A stretch of DNA of 64,000 bases from an uncultured Sulfitobacter sp. (GTDB taxonomy: Bacteria > Pseudomonadota > Alphaproteobacteria > Rhodobacterales > Rhodobacteraceae), in NCBI GenBank assembly GCA_947502265.1, contig CANMZB010000011.1:1-64000 (forward strand), written 5' to 3'. Shown here in pieces: positions 27,778 to 38,292 of this stretch (positions are counted from its first letter, which is position 1; each line of letters starts with the position of its first letter). A program made the position numbers and the translations under genes. The notes under the pieces were generated by a model, which was given only the letters and a program-made list of their open reading frames with translations, searched no databases and was not told the DNA's origin.

Positions 27778-28458
27778 TCATGTGCAAATGTTCTCCAGAT
27801 CAACGCCGTCCCACGGCAGCCCCACATCATGCGCAGGGCTTTGCGGCAACGGGGCGACAGGCATTACCTGCCGCACCAGCGCATGCAGCCGTTTTGTACG
27901 CGCGCCTTGCGGGTTGAGTGCACGGCAACACACCATCTCCTCGACGATGGAGCCTTGTTGTTCGAACCCGAAATCAAGGAACTTCTTGTCGGAGAGGTCA
28001 AAAAGATAGGGATCACCGCCCGGACTATGTTCGCTCGCGGCGCGCAGCGGGGAATAGCCGGTGAGCGCGCGGTTTTGCCACTGCCAGACATGGGTCAATT
28101 CATGGCTGAGCAGCATGGTGGCCACCAGCCCGATGCGGTCGGGATAATCCGGCAGATAGTCGTCAAGATACCAGTCCTTGTCGAACAGCACGGTGTTAAA
28201 CAGCGCCACAGCGGCGGGTTTGGTGGTGATGACCTTTTCCTCGGGCGGGTCCGGCGGAAAGATCAGCTCCCGACAGGTCGTGCGCGGCCTTGGCTTGCGT
28301 TTGAACGTCACCGCACGAGTGGGCGCACCATCATGCAGGCGGACCTTCGACAGATCAAGGTTGGGCCCATGTATCTGCGCCGCAAACGCGCGCTCGGTAT
28401 CCGTCAGAGGACGGCCACAGGCGGCGAGAAGGAGAATGACGAGAAGGGCAAAGCGCAT
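27778..28458 (-). CDS. Lipoprotein with HELTH zinc-protease-like motif, 226 aa
   Basis: A lipoprotein signal MRFALLVILLLAAC gives Cys14 as the lipidation site. The domain contains LLSHELTHVWQWQN, an HExxH zincin motif (H-E-L-T-H), preceded by DRIGLVATM and followed by GGDPYLFDLSDKKFLDFGFEQQGSIVEEMV, in which a Glu about 50 residues on could be the third zinc ligand. This is like the DUF4157-type metalloprotease-related families, but I cannot assign a name or substrate. Start chosen at the lipoprotein signal; the frame is open 11 codons further. It lies between the Ldh2 relic and the insertion sequence, yet is intact. Confidence 0.75.
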   Translation of the reverse strand: MRFALLVILLLAACGRPLTDTERAFAAQIHGPNLDLSKVRLHDGAPTRAVTFKRKPRPRTTCRELIFPPDPPEEKVITTKPAAVALFNTVLFDKDWYLDDYLPDYPDRIGLVATMLLSHELTHVWQWQNRALTGYSPLRAASEHSPGGDPYLFDLSDKKFLDFGFEQQGSIVEEMVCCRALNPQGARTKRLHALVRQVMPVAPLPQSPAHDVGLPWDGVDLENICT

Positions 28459-28573
28459 AGTCTTATTAAGGCGTTGCACTGACTCCGGCACAACCCCAAA
28501 TCAGCGTTCTCGGGGGAACAGACGCCCGCCGGAAGTATTACCGATGCCGCTCTCAAGACCGGGAGTGGCCAGC

Positions 28574-29690
28574 GGCTTTGTTGCACAAATGGTTTGATGG
28601 GATTCACTGTATGAATTTAGCGTGATAGCTGTGGACGATGAGCAGTTGGGCCCCTTCGAAGTACAAGATCAAGAATTGGTCGCCTTACAACGACAGCTTG
28701 AAGCGGCGCGGGTCGTTGTTGATCAGGTTTGATCCGGCGATGGTTTGGACGGCGCCGCCAAGCGGCAAACGCGGTCATCAGCAACAATTCAGTGACGCGG
28801 CCATTCAGACGTGTCTGACATTGAAGGTCCTGCTTGGCATGCCCCTCCGTCAGACAACCGGGTTCGTCCAGAGCTTGCTGCGACTGGTCGGGCTGGATTG
28901 GGTAGCGCCGGATTTCAGCACCTTATGTCGACGTCAGAAAACAATGAACGTGAACCTGCCGTATCGCGGTTCCACGGGGCCGCTGAACCTCTTAATCCCC
29001 TCTCGTTGCTGGCACGGGCAGCGGACAGCACAGGCATCAAAGCAGAAGGTGAAGGCGGGTGGAACGCCCGCAAGCACGGTGGCTCCAAACGCCGCATCTG
29101 GCGCAAGATACACATGGGCATCGACGAGGAAACGCTTGAAGTACGAGCGGTCGAAATCACCACCAGCAACATCGGGGATGCTCCTATGTTGCCCGAACTT
29201 CTGAACCAAATCCCGCTTGATCAGGACATCGGCAGCGTTACTGCGGATGGGGCGTATGACACCCGTAAATGTCACGAGGCGATTGCTGTCAGAGACGCTC
29301 ACGCTGTGATCCCAAGCGCAAAAACGCAAAGCCCTGGAAGACGACGCGCACCGGAGCTATTGCGCGAAATGAAGCGGTCAATGCGCAGCGATATCTGGGT
29401 CGCACCCTGTGGCGACGTTGGAGCGGATACCACCGCAGAAGCTGCGTCGAAACAAAACCTCTCAGGATCATGCTACGCATAACCCTGCCGTTCAGTGGAT
29501 GCATTGTATGAAATTATTCGGCCAATCGCTGATGGCGAGGGACTTTGACCGGCAGGTCGCGCAAATCCAAACTCGCATCGCCGTCCTCAACCGCTACACC
29601 GCTCTGGGCATACCTATCACGGAATCTGTGGGTTAAGTGTGTCTGGGGAAAGGGGAAGATCGGCCTTCAACCGATTTGTGCAACAAAGCC
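28574..29690 (+). mobile_element. IS5-family (IS903 group) insertion sequence, inactive
   Basis: A 1117-bp element bounded by the 17-bp inverted repeats GGCTTTGTTGCACAAAT at 28574-28590 and its complement at 29674-29690, the typical ends of IS903-group elements. Flanking bases (GTGGCCAGC on the left, TATCAAAGG on the right) do not match, so no 9-bp target duplication remains. The flanks have been rearranged, or the ends come from different copies. The transposase inside is broken. Confidence 0.85.
28638..29636 (+). pseudogene. IS903-group transposase with several frameshifts
   Basis: The protein can be followed across frames. The first covers SKYKIKNWSPYNDSLKRRGS to VNLPYRGSTGPLNLLI (28638 to about 28995). 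About 30 extra bases then lead to a second frame with DSTGIKAEGEGGWNARKHGG, RRIWRKIHMGIDEETLEVRA and SVTADGAYDTRKCHEAI. After about 29310 a third frame gives KRKNAKPWKT and LWRRWSGYHRRSCVETK. After about 29490 a last frame gives MKLFGQSLMARDFDRQVAQI to ITESVG and the stop at 29636. DDE-domain blocks are recognisable, but at least three shifts prevent a full product. Confidence 0.85.
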
Positions 29691-29691
29691 T

Positions 29692-29826
29692 ATCAAAGGG
29701 ATCAAAGACGCTGTCGACGCTGTTTATACGACCGACGATTCTAAGCGCCGCTTCGAGGTTTTGGCCGGACAAGTCAGCCACCTACCTTGGGAGCTTATGG
29801 CCACCAGCCGATACGAGCCGCACTGA
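29692..29826 (+). pseudogene. Probable fragment of a type I restriction enzyme R subunit (HsdR)
   Basis: Directly after the right end of the insertion sequence the DNA encodes IKGIKDAVDAVYTTDDSKRR then FEVLAGQVSHL and a stop at 29824-29826. The phrase KDAVDAVYTTDDSKRRFEVLA resembles the helical region near the C-terminus of HsdR (KDAVDAIYxxDDSKRRFEVMAREVF). Only about 30 residues fit, and the following WELMATSRYEPH does not. The 5' part of the gene was lost on the insertion-sequence side. No hsdM or hsdS is found nearby. Confidence 0.45.
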
Positions 29827-30022
29827 GGTTTTCATTCACGTTCAGCCACGGGTATTGTGGATATAAGGCTGCAGGCCTGCTTGGGCGAGGGAGGTCAACC
29901 CTCACAATGTGATTGCCTTCAGCTTCTGCCTCGGCACCACTTGCCGTAAATACTGCCTGCGCGTCACCGAGGCCATAGGCTAACTCTGTCCCAGCTAAGG
30001 GGAAATACGACCGTCAGCTAAT

Positions 30023-30038
30023 TTGTGCAACTAAGCTA
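30023..30038. repeat. Degenerate copy of the insertion-sequence end
   Basis: ATTTGTGCAACTAAGC here, followed by TATTCAAGG, resembles the right end at 29674-29690 (ATTTGTGCAACAAAGCC) followed by TATCAAAGG. Both the end and about 9 bases of flank are alike, which suggests a duplication or an older insertion end. Confidence 0.5.
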
Positions 30039-30070
30039 TTCAAGGTTGCAAACAGGGGAGAGCAACCTTG

Positions 30071-30409
30071 ATGAGACGCGTTTTGAACGACGCTCAATGG
30101 GCAATTATCGCCCCTTTTGGTCTTGGAAAAAAAGCGACCCCGGCCAGACAGGCCATGATGCGCGTCTGTTCATGGAGGCGGTCTGTCGGACACCTGCGGG
30201 CGCGTGATATTATCCCGGTTATACCGCCGAAATCCAACCGGAAGTTCCCGGTCAAAATCGACAGGGAGACCTGCAAATGGCGCCACCTTGTAGAAAGCTA
30301 CTTCGGCAAACTGAAGGAAAACAGAGGCACAGCGATGAGGTCATGCTAAACCGATCAAAGTTTCACGGCGTTCATCTCTCTCGCCGCAACCATGATAAAG
30401 CCGAGATGA
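30071..30409 (+). pseudogene. IS5-family (IS427-like) transposase with internal deletion
   Basis: The N-terminal part reads MRRVLNDAQWAIIAPFGLGK and, in the next frame, KKSDPGQTGHDARLFMEAV. The C-terminal part reads IPPKSNRKFPVKIDRETCKW, RHLVESYFGKLKENRGTAMR and SC, a TAA stop (30347-30349), then TDQSFTAFISLAATMIKPR and a TGA at 30407-30409. These are the two ends of an about 250-residue IS427-group transposase; the middle with the catalytic Asp residues is missing. One frameshift and one nonsense codon add to the damage. Confidence 0.75.
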
Positions 30410-30510
30410 ACGTCAACGGACCCTAAGTATATAGGCCCCTATTTGAGGTTCTTCAGCAGGCTTTAATACGGCTTCAGAAGTTAATTTCTCCAGCATCATT
30501 CATTTTTGTC

Positions 30511-32472
30511 TCAAACATCCAAATCCCCTACAAACCGCGCATTTTCCTGAATATACTGGAAGCGTAACTCCGGCTTTTTGCCCATTAACCGCTCCACCAG
30601 ATCGCCGGTTTCGCCCGGAATATCTTCGTCGACCGACACGCGGATGAGCTTTCGCGTCGCGGGGTCCATTGTGGTTTCTTTCAGGTCTTTCGCGTCCATC
30701 TCGCCCAGACCCTTAAACCGCTGTACGTCGATTTTTCCTTTGCCGCCCAAGCCCTTTTCCATCAGGCGGTCTTTCTCGGCATCGTCGGCTACATAAACGC
30801 GCCGCGCGCCTTGGGTCAGGCGGTAGAGCGGCGGGCAGGCGAGGTAGAGATGGCCACCGTCGATCATCGGACGCATCTGGGTAAAGAAGAACGTCATCAG
30901 CAGGGCGGCGATATGCGCGCCGTCCACGTCCGCGTCCGTCATGATGATGATCTTGTCATAACGCAGATCATCGAGCTTGAATTTGCTGCCCATGCCAACG
31001 CCCAAGGCTTCGCACAGATCGCTGATTTCGGCGTTGGTGTTGATCTTGCCTGAGGCCGCGCCCAGCACGTTGAGGATTTTGCCCTTGAGCGGTAGCAGCG
31101 CCTGATTGACCCGGTTGCGCGCGCCCTTGCCAGAGCCGCCAGCCGAATCCCCTTCGACGATGAACAATTCCGTCCCCTCGCGGGTTTTGGAGGTGCAATC
31201 GGTCAGCTTGCCGGGCAGGCGCAGCTTTTTCGTGGCAGTCTTGCGCGCGGTCTCTTTTTCCTGACGGCGGCGCAGGCGTTCTTCGGCACGCAGCACCAGA
31301 AAGTCGAGAATTGCACCGGCAGATTTCGTGTCCGCCGCCAGCCAGTTGTCAAAGTGGTCGCGCACGGCGTTCTCGACCATACGTTGTGCGTCGACGGTGG
31401 CCAGCCGGTCTTTGGTCTGGCCGACGAATTCCGGCTCGCGGATAAAGCACGAGACCAAGGCGCAGCCGCCCGTCATCAAATCTTCGCGGGTAATGGTGCC
31501 CGCCTTTTTGTTGCCGACCAATTCGCCGTACGCTTTGATGCCTTTCAGGATCGCAGCCCAGAAACCGGCCTCGTGCGTGCCGCCTTCGGGGGTGGGGATG
31601 GTGTTACAGTAGGACTGGATAAAGCCGTCGCGCGAGGGGGTCCAGTTGATCGCCCATTCCACTTTGCCGGGCTGGCCGAACTTTTCCTTGAAATCGACCG
31701 ACCCGCCGAATGGCGCTTCGGCATAGGTCGTCGCTTTGCTTAGTGTTTCGTTCAAATAATCCGACAGGCCACCGGGGAAATGGAACGTTGCTTCCTGCGG
31801 GGTATCACCATCGACAAGCGCGGTTTTCCAGCGGATTTCAACGCCCGAAAACAGATACGCCTTGGAGCGTGCCATCGAGAACAGCCGTGAAGGGCGTAGT
31901 TTTAGCGCGCCGAAAATTTCGGGGTCGGGGTGGAAGGTGACGGAGGTGCCGCGCCGGTTGGGGGCGGCGCCCACTTTGGCCAGCGGTGCTTGCGGAACGC
32001 CGCGCGAAAATTCCATCGCATACAGTTCACGGTTGCGGGCCACTTCGACGCGCAGATGGTCGGACAGCGCGTTCACCACCGAGGAGCCGACCCCGTGCAG
32101 ACCGCCGGATGTCTCGTACGAATCGCCGGAAAATTTGCCGCCTGCGTTCAGGGTGCAAAAGATGATTTCGAGCGCGGTTTTGCTGGGGTCTTTGGGGTGT
32201 GGCCCCACAGGGATGCCGCGGCCGTTGTCGCGCACAGTGACATGGCCATTCTCGTGCAGCTCGACCTCGATCCAGGTGGCGTGGCCTGCAACGGCTTCGT
32301 CCATCGAGTTGTCGATGATCTCGGCGACCATGTGATGCAGGGCGCGATCATCCTTGCCGCCGATGTACATGCCGGGGCGCAGGCGGACGTGCTCCATGTC
32401 CTCCAGAACCTGGATCGAGGAGGCATCGTATTCGCTGCCGCTGGGCTGCGCACCGGAGAGGAGATCGGACAT
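30511..32472 (-). CDS. parE: DNA topoisomerase IV subunit B
   Basis: ParE is the ATPase subunit of topoisomerase IV, which separates daughter chromosomes with ParC. The GHKL ATPase motifs are EIIDNSMDEA, DNGRGIPVG and GGLHGVGSSVVNALSDHL. The transducer domain follows, then TOPRIM with EGDSAGGSGKGARNR and DADVDGAHIAALLMTFFF. It ends FRYIQ-like (RFQYIQENARFVGDLDV), the ParE rather than GyrB terminus, and lacks the GyrB insertion. At 653 aa it has the usual alphaproteobacterial length. parC is not in the window. The gene ends about 100 bases from the decayed insertion-sequence region. Confidence 0.94.
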   Translation of the reverse strand: MSDLLSGAQPSGSEYDASSIQVLEDMEHVRLRPGMYIGGKDDRALHHMVAEIIDNSMDEAVAGHATWIEVELHENGHVTVRDNGRGIPVGPHPKDPSKTALEIIFCTLNAGGKFSGDSYETSGGLHGVGSSVVNALSDHLRVEVARNRELYAMEFSRGVPQAPLAKVGAAPNRRGTSVTFHPDPEIFGALKLRPSRLFSMARSKAYLFSGVEIRWKTALVDGDTPQEATFHFPGGLSDYLNETLSKATTYAEAPFGGSVDFKEKFGQPGKVEWAINWTPSRDGFIQSYCNTIPTPEGGTHEAGFWAAILKGIKAYGELVGNKKAGTITREDLMTGGCALVSCFIREPEFVGQTKDRLATVDAQRMVENAVRDHFDNWLAADTKSAGAILDFLVLRAEERLRRRQEKETARKTATKKLRLPGKLTDCTSKTREGTELFIVEGDSAGGSGKGARNRVNQALLPLKGKILNVLGAASGKINTNAEISDLCEALGVGMGSKFKLDDLRYDKIIIMTDADVDGAHIAALLMTFFFTQMRPMIDGGHLYLACPPLYRLTQGARRVYVADDAEKDRLMEKGLGGKGKIDVQRFKGLGEMDAKDLKETTMDPATRKLIRVSVDEDIPGETGDLVERLMGKKPELRFQYIQENARFVGDLDV

Positions 32473-32657
32473 CTGGGAAGCCTGCTGTTTGTTACTTTTG
32501 TGAGCGTCCGACTATGCCAGAGAGGTCCGGGCGGGGAAAGGGTCCATCAGGAGACTTTCCTTTCCCCGTGTGCGGAATAATGGCGACTGGCATATTTACA
32601 TGGCCGATAAAACCCGCGCTGCGCCGGACCGGTGCTACGGGGGGATGACAGGGTGTA

Positions 32658-33530
32658 TCAAAGCCAGTCGAGAATCGCCATGGCGACGTCTTGTGGTTTC
32701 TGATGATGCAGCCAATGATCGACGTCTGTAATTTCGACACGTGTGAGATCGGGGGCGTATTCCTCGAGCCCCTCTATCGTGCCTGGTAACAGGGCGGTAT
32801 CCGCCGTTCCCCAGATCAGCAGATGCGGGCAGCGCACCTGTAGCCGTGCAGGATCGAACGACAACGCATCGTCAATCGCCTCGCCCGGCCCGCCGATTTT
32901 CAGCGGCGATGCACGATACCAGTTGATCATGCCGCGCAAACCGGCAGCATCGCGCCACGCGGCTTTGTAGCCTGCCAGCGTCTCGCCTTTCAGCCACGTC
33001 ATATCCATATGCGCCGAGAACAGCCCCATCAGCTTGGCAAAATCATCGGCGGCAAGGATATCCTCGGATCCCGCGCGGCGCAGGAAGTGAATGTATTGCG
33101 AGGCATCGGTTTGCGCCCCGCCTTTGGCGAGTTCACGCTGGAACGGTGCGGGATGTACGCCGTTCATGATGATAAGCTTGGAGACGAGTTCAGGCCGCCC
33201 GATGCTCAAAGCATAGGCGACCGATGCGCCCCAGTCGTGGCCCAGCACGATCACCGGCTGCTCGCCGATCAGGGCTGCCATGTCTGACACCAGCAGGGCG
33301 GTTTTGTACTTCTCGACCTGCGCCGGACGCCAGCTTTGGCCATAGCCGCGCTGGTCGGGCGCGATGCAATGAAACCGCTCCGCCAAAAGAGGGGCCAGAT
33401 CGGCCCATGCGCCAGAATACTCGGGGAACCCGTGCAGCATCAATATTTTCGGCGCATCCTTGTCGCCCCAGTGACGAACGAAAAAGCTCTCTCCGTTCAA
33501 CTCGACGGTTTCTGTCCAATGTGCAGTCAT
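32658..33530 (-). CDS. Alpha/beta hydrolase, epoxide hydrolase/haloalkane dehalogenase-like
   Basis: A 290-residue cytoplasmic alpha/beta hydrolase. HGFPE (residues 33-37) forms the oxyanion hole, and the nucleophile elbow is GHDWGA with Asp99 rather than Ser, which places it with epoxide hydrolases and haloacid or haloalkane dehalogenases. The cap domain spans about residues 130-215, and DVDHWLHHQKP near the end supplies the catalytic His. Substrate cannot be told. It lies 24 bases downstream of another alpha/beta hydrolase gene and may share its transcript. Confidence 0.88.
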   Translation of the reverse strand: MTAHWTETVELNGESFFVRHWGDKDAPKILMLHGFPEYSGAWADLAPLLAERFHCIAPDQRGYGQSWRPAQVEKYKTALLVSDMAALIGEQPVIVLGHDWGASVAYALSIGRPELVSKLIIMNGVHPAPFQRELAKGGAQTDASQYIHFLRRAGSEDILAADDFAKLMGLFSAHMDMTWLKGETLAGYKAAWRDAAGLRGMINWYRASPLKIGGPGEAIDDALSFDPARLQVRCPHLLIWGTADTALLPGTIEGLEEYAPDLTRVEITDVDHWLHHQKPQDVAMAILDWL

Positions 33531-33554
33531 GCGACTGTCTCCTCCCTCAAATGT

Positions 33555-34709
33555 CTAAATCCCACGGCTTTCCAGCCGCAGACCCTGTGTGGTTCCGTCA
33601 CGAAAGCCCTCCATGGTGTCGCCGTCCAGATAACTGCGCAGACGCGCATCGCCCTTCAGATGTATGCCAAAGAAGGCGGTGGCGAAATGTTGGGTGATGT
33701 TGTTCATCACCACGCTGTCCCAGACCGGATCGGCATAATGCTCGACCGGCGCCCAGCCAAGGTTGTCTGAATGCGCCCATGCTTCGTGCGGGGCGGGGTA
33801 GGGAGCGGCGGCGTTGTGGCCTGCGTTCACGAAGCTCAGCAAATGCCGTTCAACGCTTGTCGCCCCCTCGAATATCCATCGCATCGCCTCATAGCCCGAT
33901 ACGTTGTCCGCCGTCCCCGCCATGATCAGCGCAGGCACGCGCAGACCGGCCAACCCATTGGCATCCCACATGCCGTAACTGGCTCCCCACGGCCCGATGG
34001 GCAGGATCGCCTTGACGCGCGCATCTATCAGCGCCTTATGGGTGTCCGATCCGGCCAGATGGCGCGCAAGCAAGCCGTCGGGCGGTGCGCGTTCCAGATC
34101 AAGCGCGGTGGCGGCAAGCCCCGCACCACCCGAAATCAGCGCGCCGTAGCCGCCCATCGAGTAGCCGATGATGCCGGTGCGCCCTGTGTCCACCAGCGCG
34201 CCCAGATCGCCGTCCATCGCGGCGACTGCATCAATCACACCCTTTTGGTCAAGCGATCGGTGCAGCAGGGTGATGCCAAAGGCGTCTTGCGCGTCATAGG
34301 TGCTGTTTGCGTGATCGGGCGCGGCGACCACATAGCCCTTGGCGGCGAGGCTTTCGGCCAGATGTACCAACAGATAGCGATTACCGGGATAACCGTGGCT
34401 GATCACGACCAGCGGCGCACGAATGCCCTGTGCCGTGCCTGCATCGCGCGCTGCCTGACCGTGCAGCGTTGCGTGCCGCGTGCCATCACGCAATAGCGTG
34501 TCATAGGTGCCGCCCTGTGCGGTGCCAGCCGCCGCCGGATACCAGATTTCCAGCGTCAGCGGGCGGGTGGCTCCTGTGGCGGCGGGGACATGCACGTCCG
34601 GTTGATCCTGCAAGGTGATCTGCGCGGTGCGCACGCCAACGGGGTAAGGGCCACGCGCCGCCAAAGCCGGAGCATAAGGGCCGATACGGTCAATGCGGTT
34701 GTGAGTCAT
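33555..34709 (-). CDS. Alpha/beta hydrolase, dienelactone hydrolase/PAF-acetylhydrolase-like
   Basis: 384 residues. A long N-terminal beta-rich part (LTLEIWYPAAAGTAQGGTYD) precedes VVISHGYPGNRYLLVHLAE (oxyanion), the nucleophile elbow GYSMGGYGAL with Ser, and a His in VNAGHNAAAPYPAP. The arrangement, with a WYPA-type start and a large lid, is that of the platelet-activating factor acetylhydrolase-like/dienelactone hydrolase group. No signal peptide is clear. I start at 34709 (MTHNRIDRIG); the frame is open 32 codons further but the upstream residues look non-coding. Divergent from the MATE gene. Confidence 0.82.
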   Translation of the reverse strand: MTHNRIDRIGPYAPALAARGPYPVGVRTAQITLQDQPDVHVPAATGATRPLTLEIWYPAAAGTAQGGTYDTLLRDGTRHATLHGQAARDAGTAQGIRAPLVVISHGYPGNRYLLVHLAESLAAKGYVVAAPDHANSTYDAQDAFGITLLHRSLDQKGVIDAVAAMDGDLGALVDTGRTGIIGYSMGGYGALISGGAGLAATALDLERAPPDGLLARHLAGSDTHKALIDARVKAILPIGPWGASYGMWDANGLAGLRVPALIMAGTADNVSGYEAMRWIFEGATSVERHLLSFVNAGHNAAAPYPAPHEAWAHSDNLGWAPVEHYADPVWDSVVMNNITQHFATAFFGIHLKGDARLRSYLDGDTMEGFRDGTTQGLRLESRGI

Positions 34710-35097
34710 GCGGGGGCATCCTGTGCAGGGGGCGGATAAGGCGAACGGGAGGCGGCGGGATCTGTCATCCCCCCAAACGTTAGGCAGGCCGACAGGTTTA
34801 TACAATCAACTTTGCGGGCAGTGAGGCCGCGTCTGACGCAACATCACAATCCATAGGGAAAACCGTTATATCAAAGCGTCCCGCCTTTACCTGAGGCATC
34901 TCTTGTCGCCAATGCCGCGAGAGCGCCGAAGGCGTGGCGGGCTAATTGGTGATTCATGTTTAAGGCGGGGCGCTCTGGGTCACGCCTCTCGCTGTGCGCG
35001 GGGTTACGTGCGAAAACACGCCTGCGCGTCACGCGGGGCTGCGGTTGGTACAATTTCAAGCCTTCCTGTAGCTGCGCATTCGGCCTATGGATGGCCG
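34710..35097. other. Gene-free 388-base divergent promoter region
   Basis: The reading frame of the MATE gene stays open from 34903, but the residues before 35098 have no membrane or family character, so I leave them out. No hairpin or repeat stands out. Confidence 0.5.
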
Positions 35098-36465
35098 ATG
35101 AAAAAACACATGACCCTCCCGTCCCATGCCAAGGCTGTTGCCGTGCTGGGCCTGCCGCTGATCGGCGGGCATCTGGCACAGATGGCCATTGGCGTTACCG
35201 ATACCGTCATGCTGGGCTGGTACGGGGTCGAAGCGCTGGCGGCGGTCACGCTCGCCTCTACCTATTTCTTTGTGCTGTTTATCTTCGGGTCGGGGTTCGC
35301 CTGGGCGGTGATGCCGATGGTTGCCAGCTATCAGGCCGAAAATGACGAAGTCTCGATCCGGCGCGCGACGCGCATGGGGCTTTGGCTTAGCTTCGGGTTT
35401 GCACTGCTGGCGTTGCCTGCGATGATTTATGCCGCCCCGATCCTGCGGTTGATGGGGCAACAGGACACAGTGGTCAGTGATGCGGCGGATTATCTGGGCG
35501 TTGCGGGCTGGGGCATTTTGCCTGCACTTTTCGTGATGGTGCTGAAAAGCTATCTTGCCGCGCTTGAGCGGACACAGGTGGTGCTTTGGATCACGGTTGC
35601 GGCGGCGGTGACCAATGTGATTGTGAATTATGCTCTGATCTTCGGTAATTGGGGCGCGCCTGAGCTGGGTGTTGTGGGGGCGGCTATCGCATCGCTCAGC
35701 ACACAGATCGTTTCGCTTGTGGGCGTGGTGATTTACGTCAAGTTTGCGTTGCCGCAACATGACCTTTTCCGCCGTATCTGGCGCGCGGATTGGGACATGC
35801 TGGCACAGGTCTTCCGGCTGGGCTGGCCAATTTCGATCACATCGCTCTCCGAAGTGGGGCTTTTTGCAGCCTCGGCGGTGATGATGGGCTGGCTGGGTAC
35901 AGTGCCGCTTGCGGCGCATGGCATCGCGGTGCAGCTCGCCTCCATCACCTTTATGGTACATCTGGGGCTCAGCAATGCGGCAACAGTGCGCGCGGGCAAT
36001 GCCCACGGTCGCCGCGACCCGGATCATCTGGCGCGGGGCGCTGTGGTGGCAACGGCGCTGTCACTGGTGTTTTCAGTGGTGACTGTCGCCGTTTTCGTGT
36101 TGTTCCCCGACGCGCTCATCGGGATCTTCGTGCTTGAGGACGAGCCGGCCAAGGTGCAGATCTTGCAAATCGGTGTTGGCATTCTGTTTATGGCAGGGCT
36201 GTTTCAGCTGGTTGACGGGCTTCAGGTGATTGCTTTGGGCGTGCTGCGCGGGGTGCAGGATACGCGGATGCCGATGATCTATGCCGCCGTAAGTTATTGG
36301 GTCGTCGGTGTGCCCTGTTCGTATATTCTGGGCTTTACGTTCGGGCTTGAAGGTATCGGGGTGTGGGCCGGTCTGGGCATTGGTCTGGGTGTGGCGTCGA
36401 TTTTGCTGAACCTGCGGTTCTGGCGGACGGTCTTGCCGCGTGTGCGCGTGCTGCACCCTGCTTAA
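35098..36465 (+). CDS. MATE family multidrug efflux transporter
   Basis: A 455-residue protein with 12 predicted membrane segments in two similar halves. The first half starts HAKAVAVLGLPLIGGHLAQMAIGVTDTVMLGWYG, the NorM-type motif with Asp for cation coupling; the second half starts VFRLGWPISITSLSEVGLFAAS. It would export cationic drugs or metabolites in exchange for Na+ or H+. Start chosen at MKKHMTLPSH (35098), directly before the first segment. It converges with the following small gene, whose stop lies 3 bases away. Confidence 0.9.
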   Translation: MKKHMTLPSHAKAVAVLGLPLIGGHLAQMAIGVTDTVMLGWYGVEALAAVTLASTYFFVLFIFGSGFAWAVMPMVASYQAENDEVSIRRATRMGLWLSFGFALLALPAMIYAAPILRLMGQQDTVVSDAADYLGVAGWGILPALFVMVLKSYLAALERTQVVLWITVAAAVTNVIVNYALIFGNWGAPELGVVGAAIASLSTQIVSLVGVVIYVKFALPQHDLFRRIWRADWDMLAQVFRLGWPISITSLSEVGLFAASAVMMGWLGTVPLAAHGIAVQLASITFMVHLGLSNAATVRAGNAHGRRDPDHLARGAVVATALSLVFSVVTVAVFVLFPDALIGIFVLEDEPAKVQILQIGVGILFMAGLFQLVDGLQVIALGVLRGVQDTRMPMIYAAVSYWVVGVPCSYILGFTFGLEGIGVWAGLGIGLGVASILLNLRFWRTVLPRVRVLHPA

Positions 36466-36468
36466 GCG

Positions 36469-36870
36469 TCACCCTTGCGTCAGCTGGTCCGACCGGCGCC
36501 GCACCAATGCGTTCCGCAAATCATGCATTGCCAGCAACAGGTTGTCCGTTACCGCGTCAATCTGTGCATCAGTGGCCTTTGATTGCACCCAATGGGTGGT
36601 CAGGTTCAGATAATCGACCGCGCGGTGGATGTCGTCGATATCACGGTGGGCAAGGGTGCGGGCGCGCTCTTCCATCCAATCCTTGATGGCGGTGATGTCG
36701 TGGTCCGACAGGGTGCGGTTGCCGTGTGGCTTTATCTCGCCGTTGCGCATGTTGAGCACGGCAATCTGATCCATTTCGATCCGGCGCTGGCGGTTTTCCG
36801 TATCCAGACGGAACGCAAAAGCGCCATTTTCGCGGACACGGAAATAATACTTCGGAAGTTCGCCTGCCAT
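36469..36870 (-). CDS. Hypothetical protein, 133 aa
   Basis: A soluble protein of unrecognised family. The first 35 residues (MAGELPKYYFRVRENGAFAF) look like a small beta hairpin domain; the C-terminal two thirds are predicted helices (DHDITAIKDWMEERARTLAH, DAQIDAVTDNLLLAMHDLRN). The AAGGA site 8 bases before 36870 sets the start; the frame is open 14 codons further. Likely conserved in the group, since it shows normal codon bias. Convergent with the MATE gene. Confidence 0.7.
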   Translation of the reverse strand: MAGELPKYYFRVRENGAFAFRLDTENRQRRIEMDQIAVLNMRNGEIKPHGNRTLSDHDITAIKDWMEERARTLAHRDIDDIHRAVDYLNLTTHWVQSKATDAQIDAVTDNLLLAMHDLRNALVRRRSDQLTQG

Positions 36871-36993
36871 TCGCGCTGTCCTTCTGCTTTTGTGATGCGC
36901 ATGCCGGATCATCCGGCCGGGTCCGCCATCATATTATGCGTGCAAGCGCACCAGATCCAGCCGGTGCGCCAGTGACCGGCTTAAAGCCAGTGC

Positions 36994-38223
<1,230 letters not shown>

Positions 38224-38292
38224 TCATTCCTGTCATAGGTGGGCACCCCCACCCGATCAAGTATCATCACGACCCGAAAGGAGACCTTTTTC

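Noticed and set aside
28565-29699. Target-site duplication of the IS903-group element
   Set aside because: The 9 bases on either side (GTGGCCAGC and TATCAAAGG) do not match.
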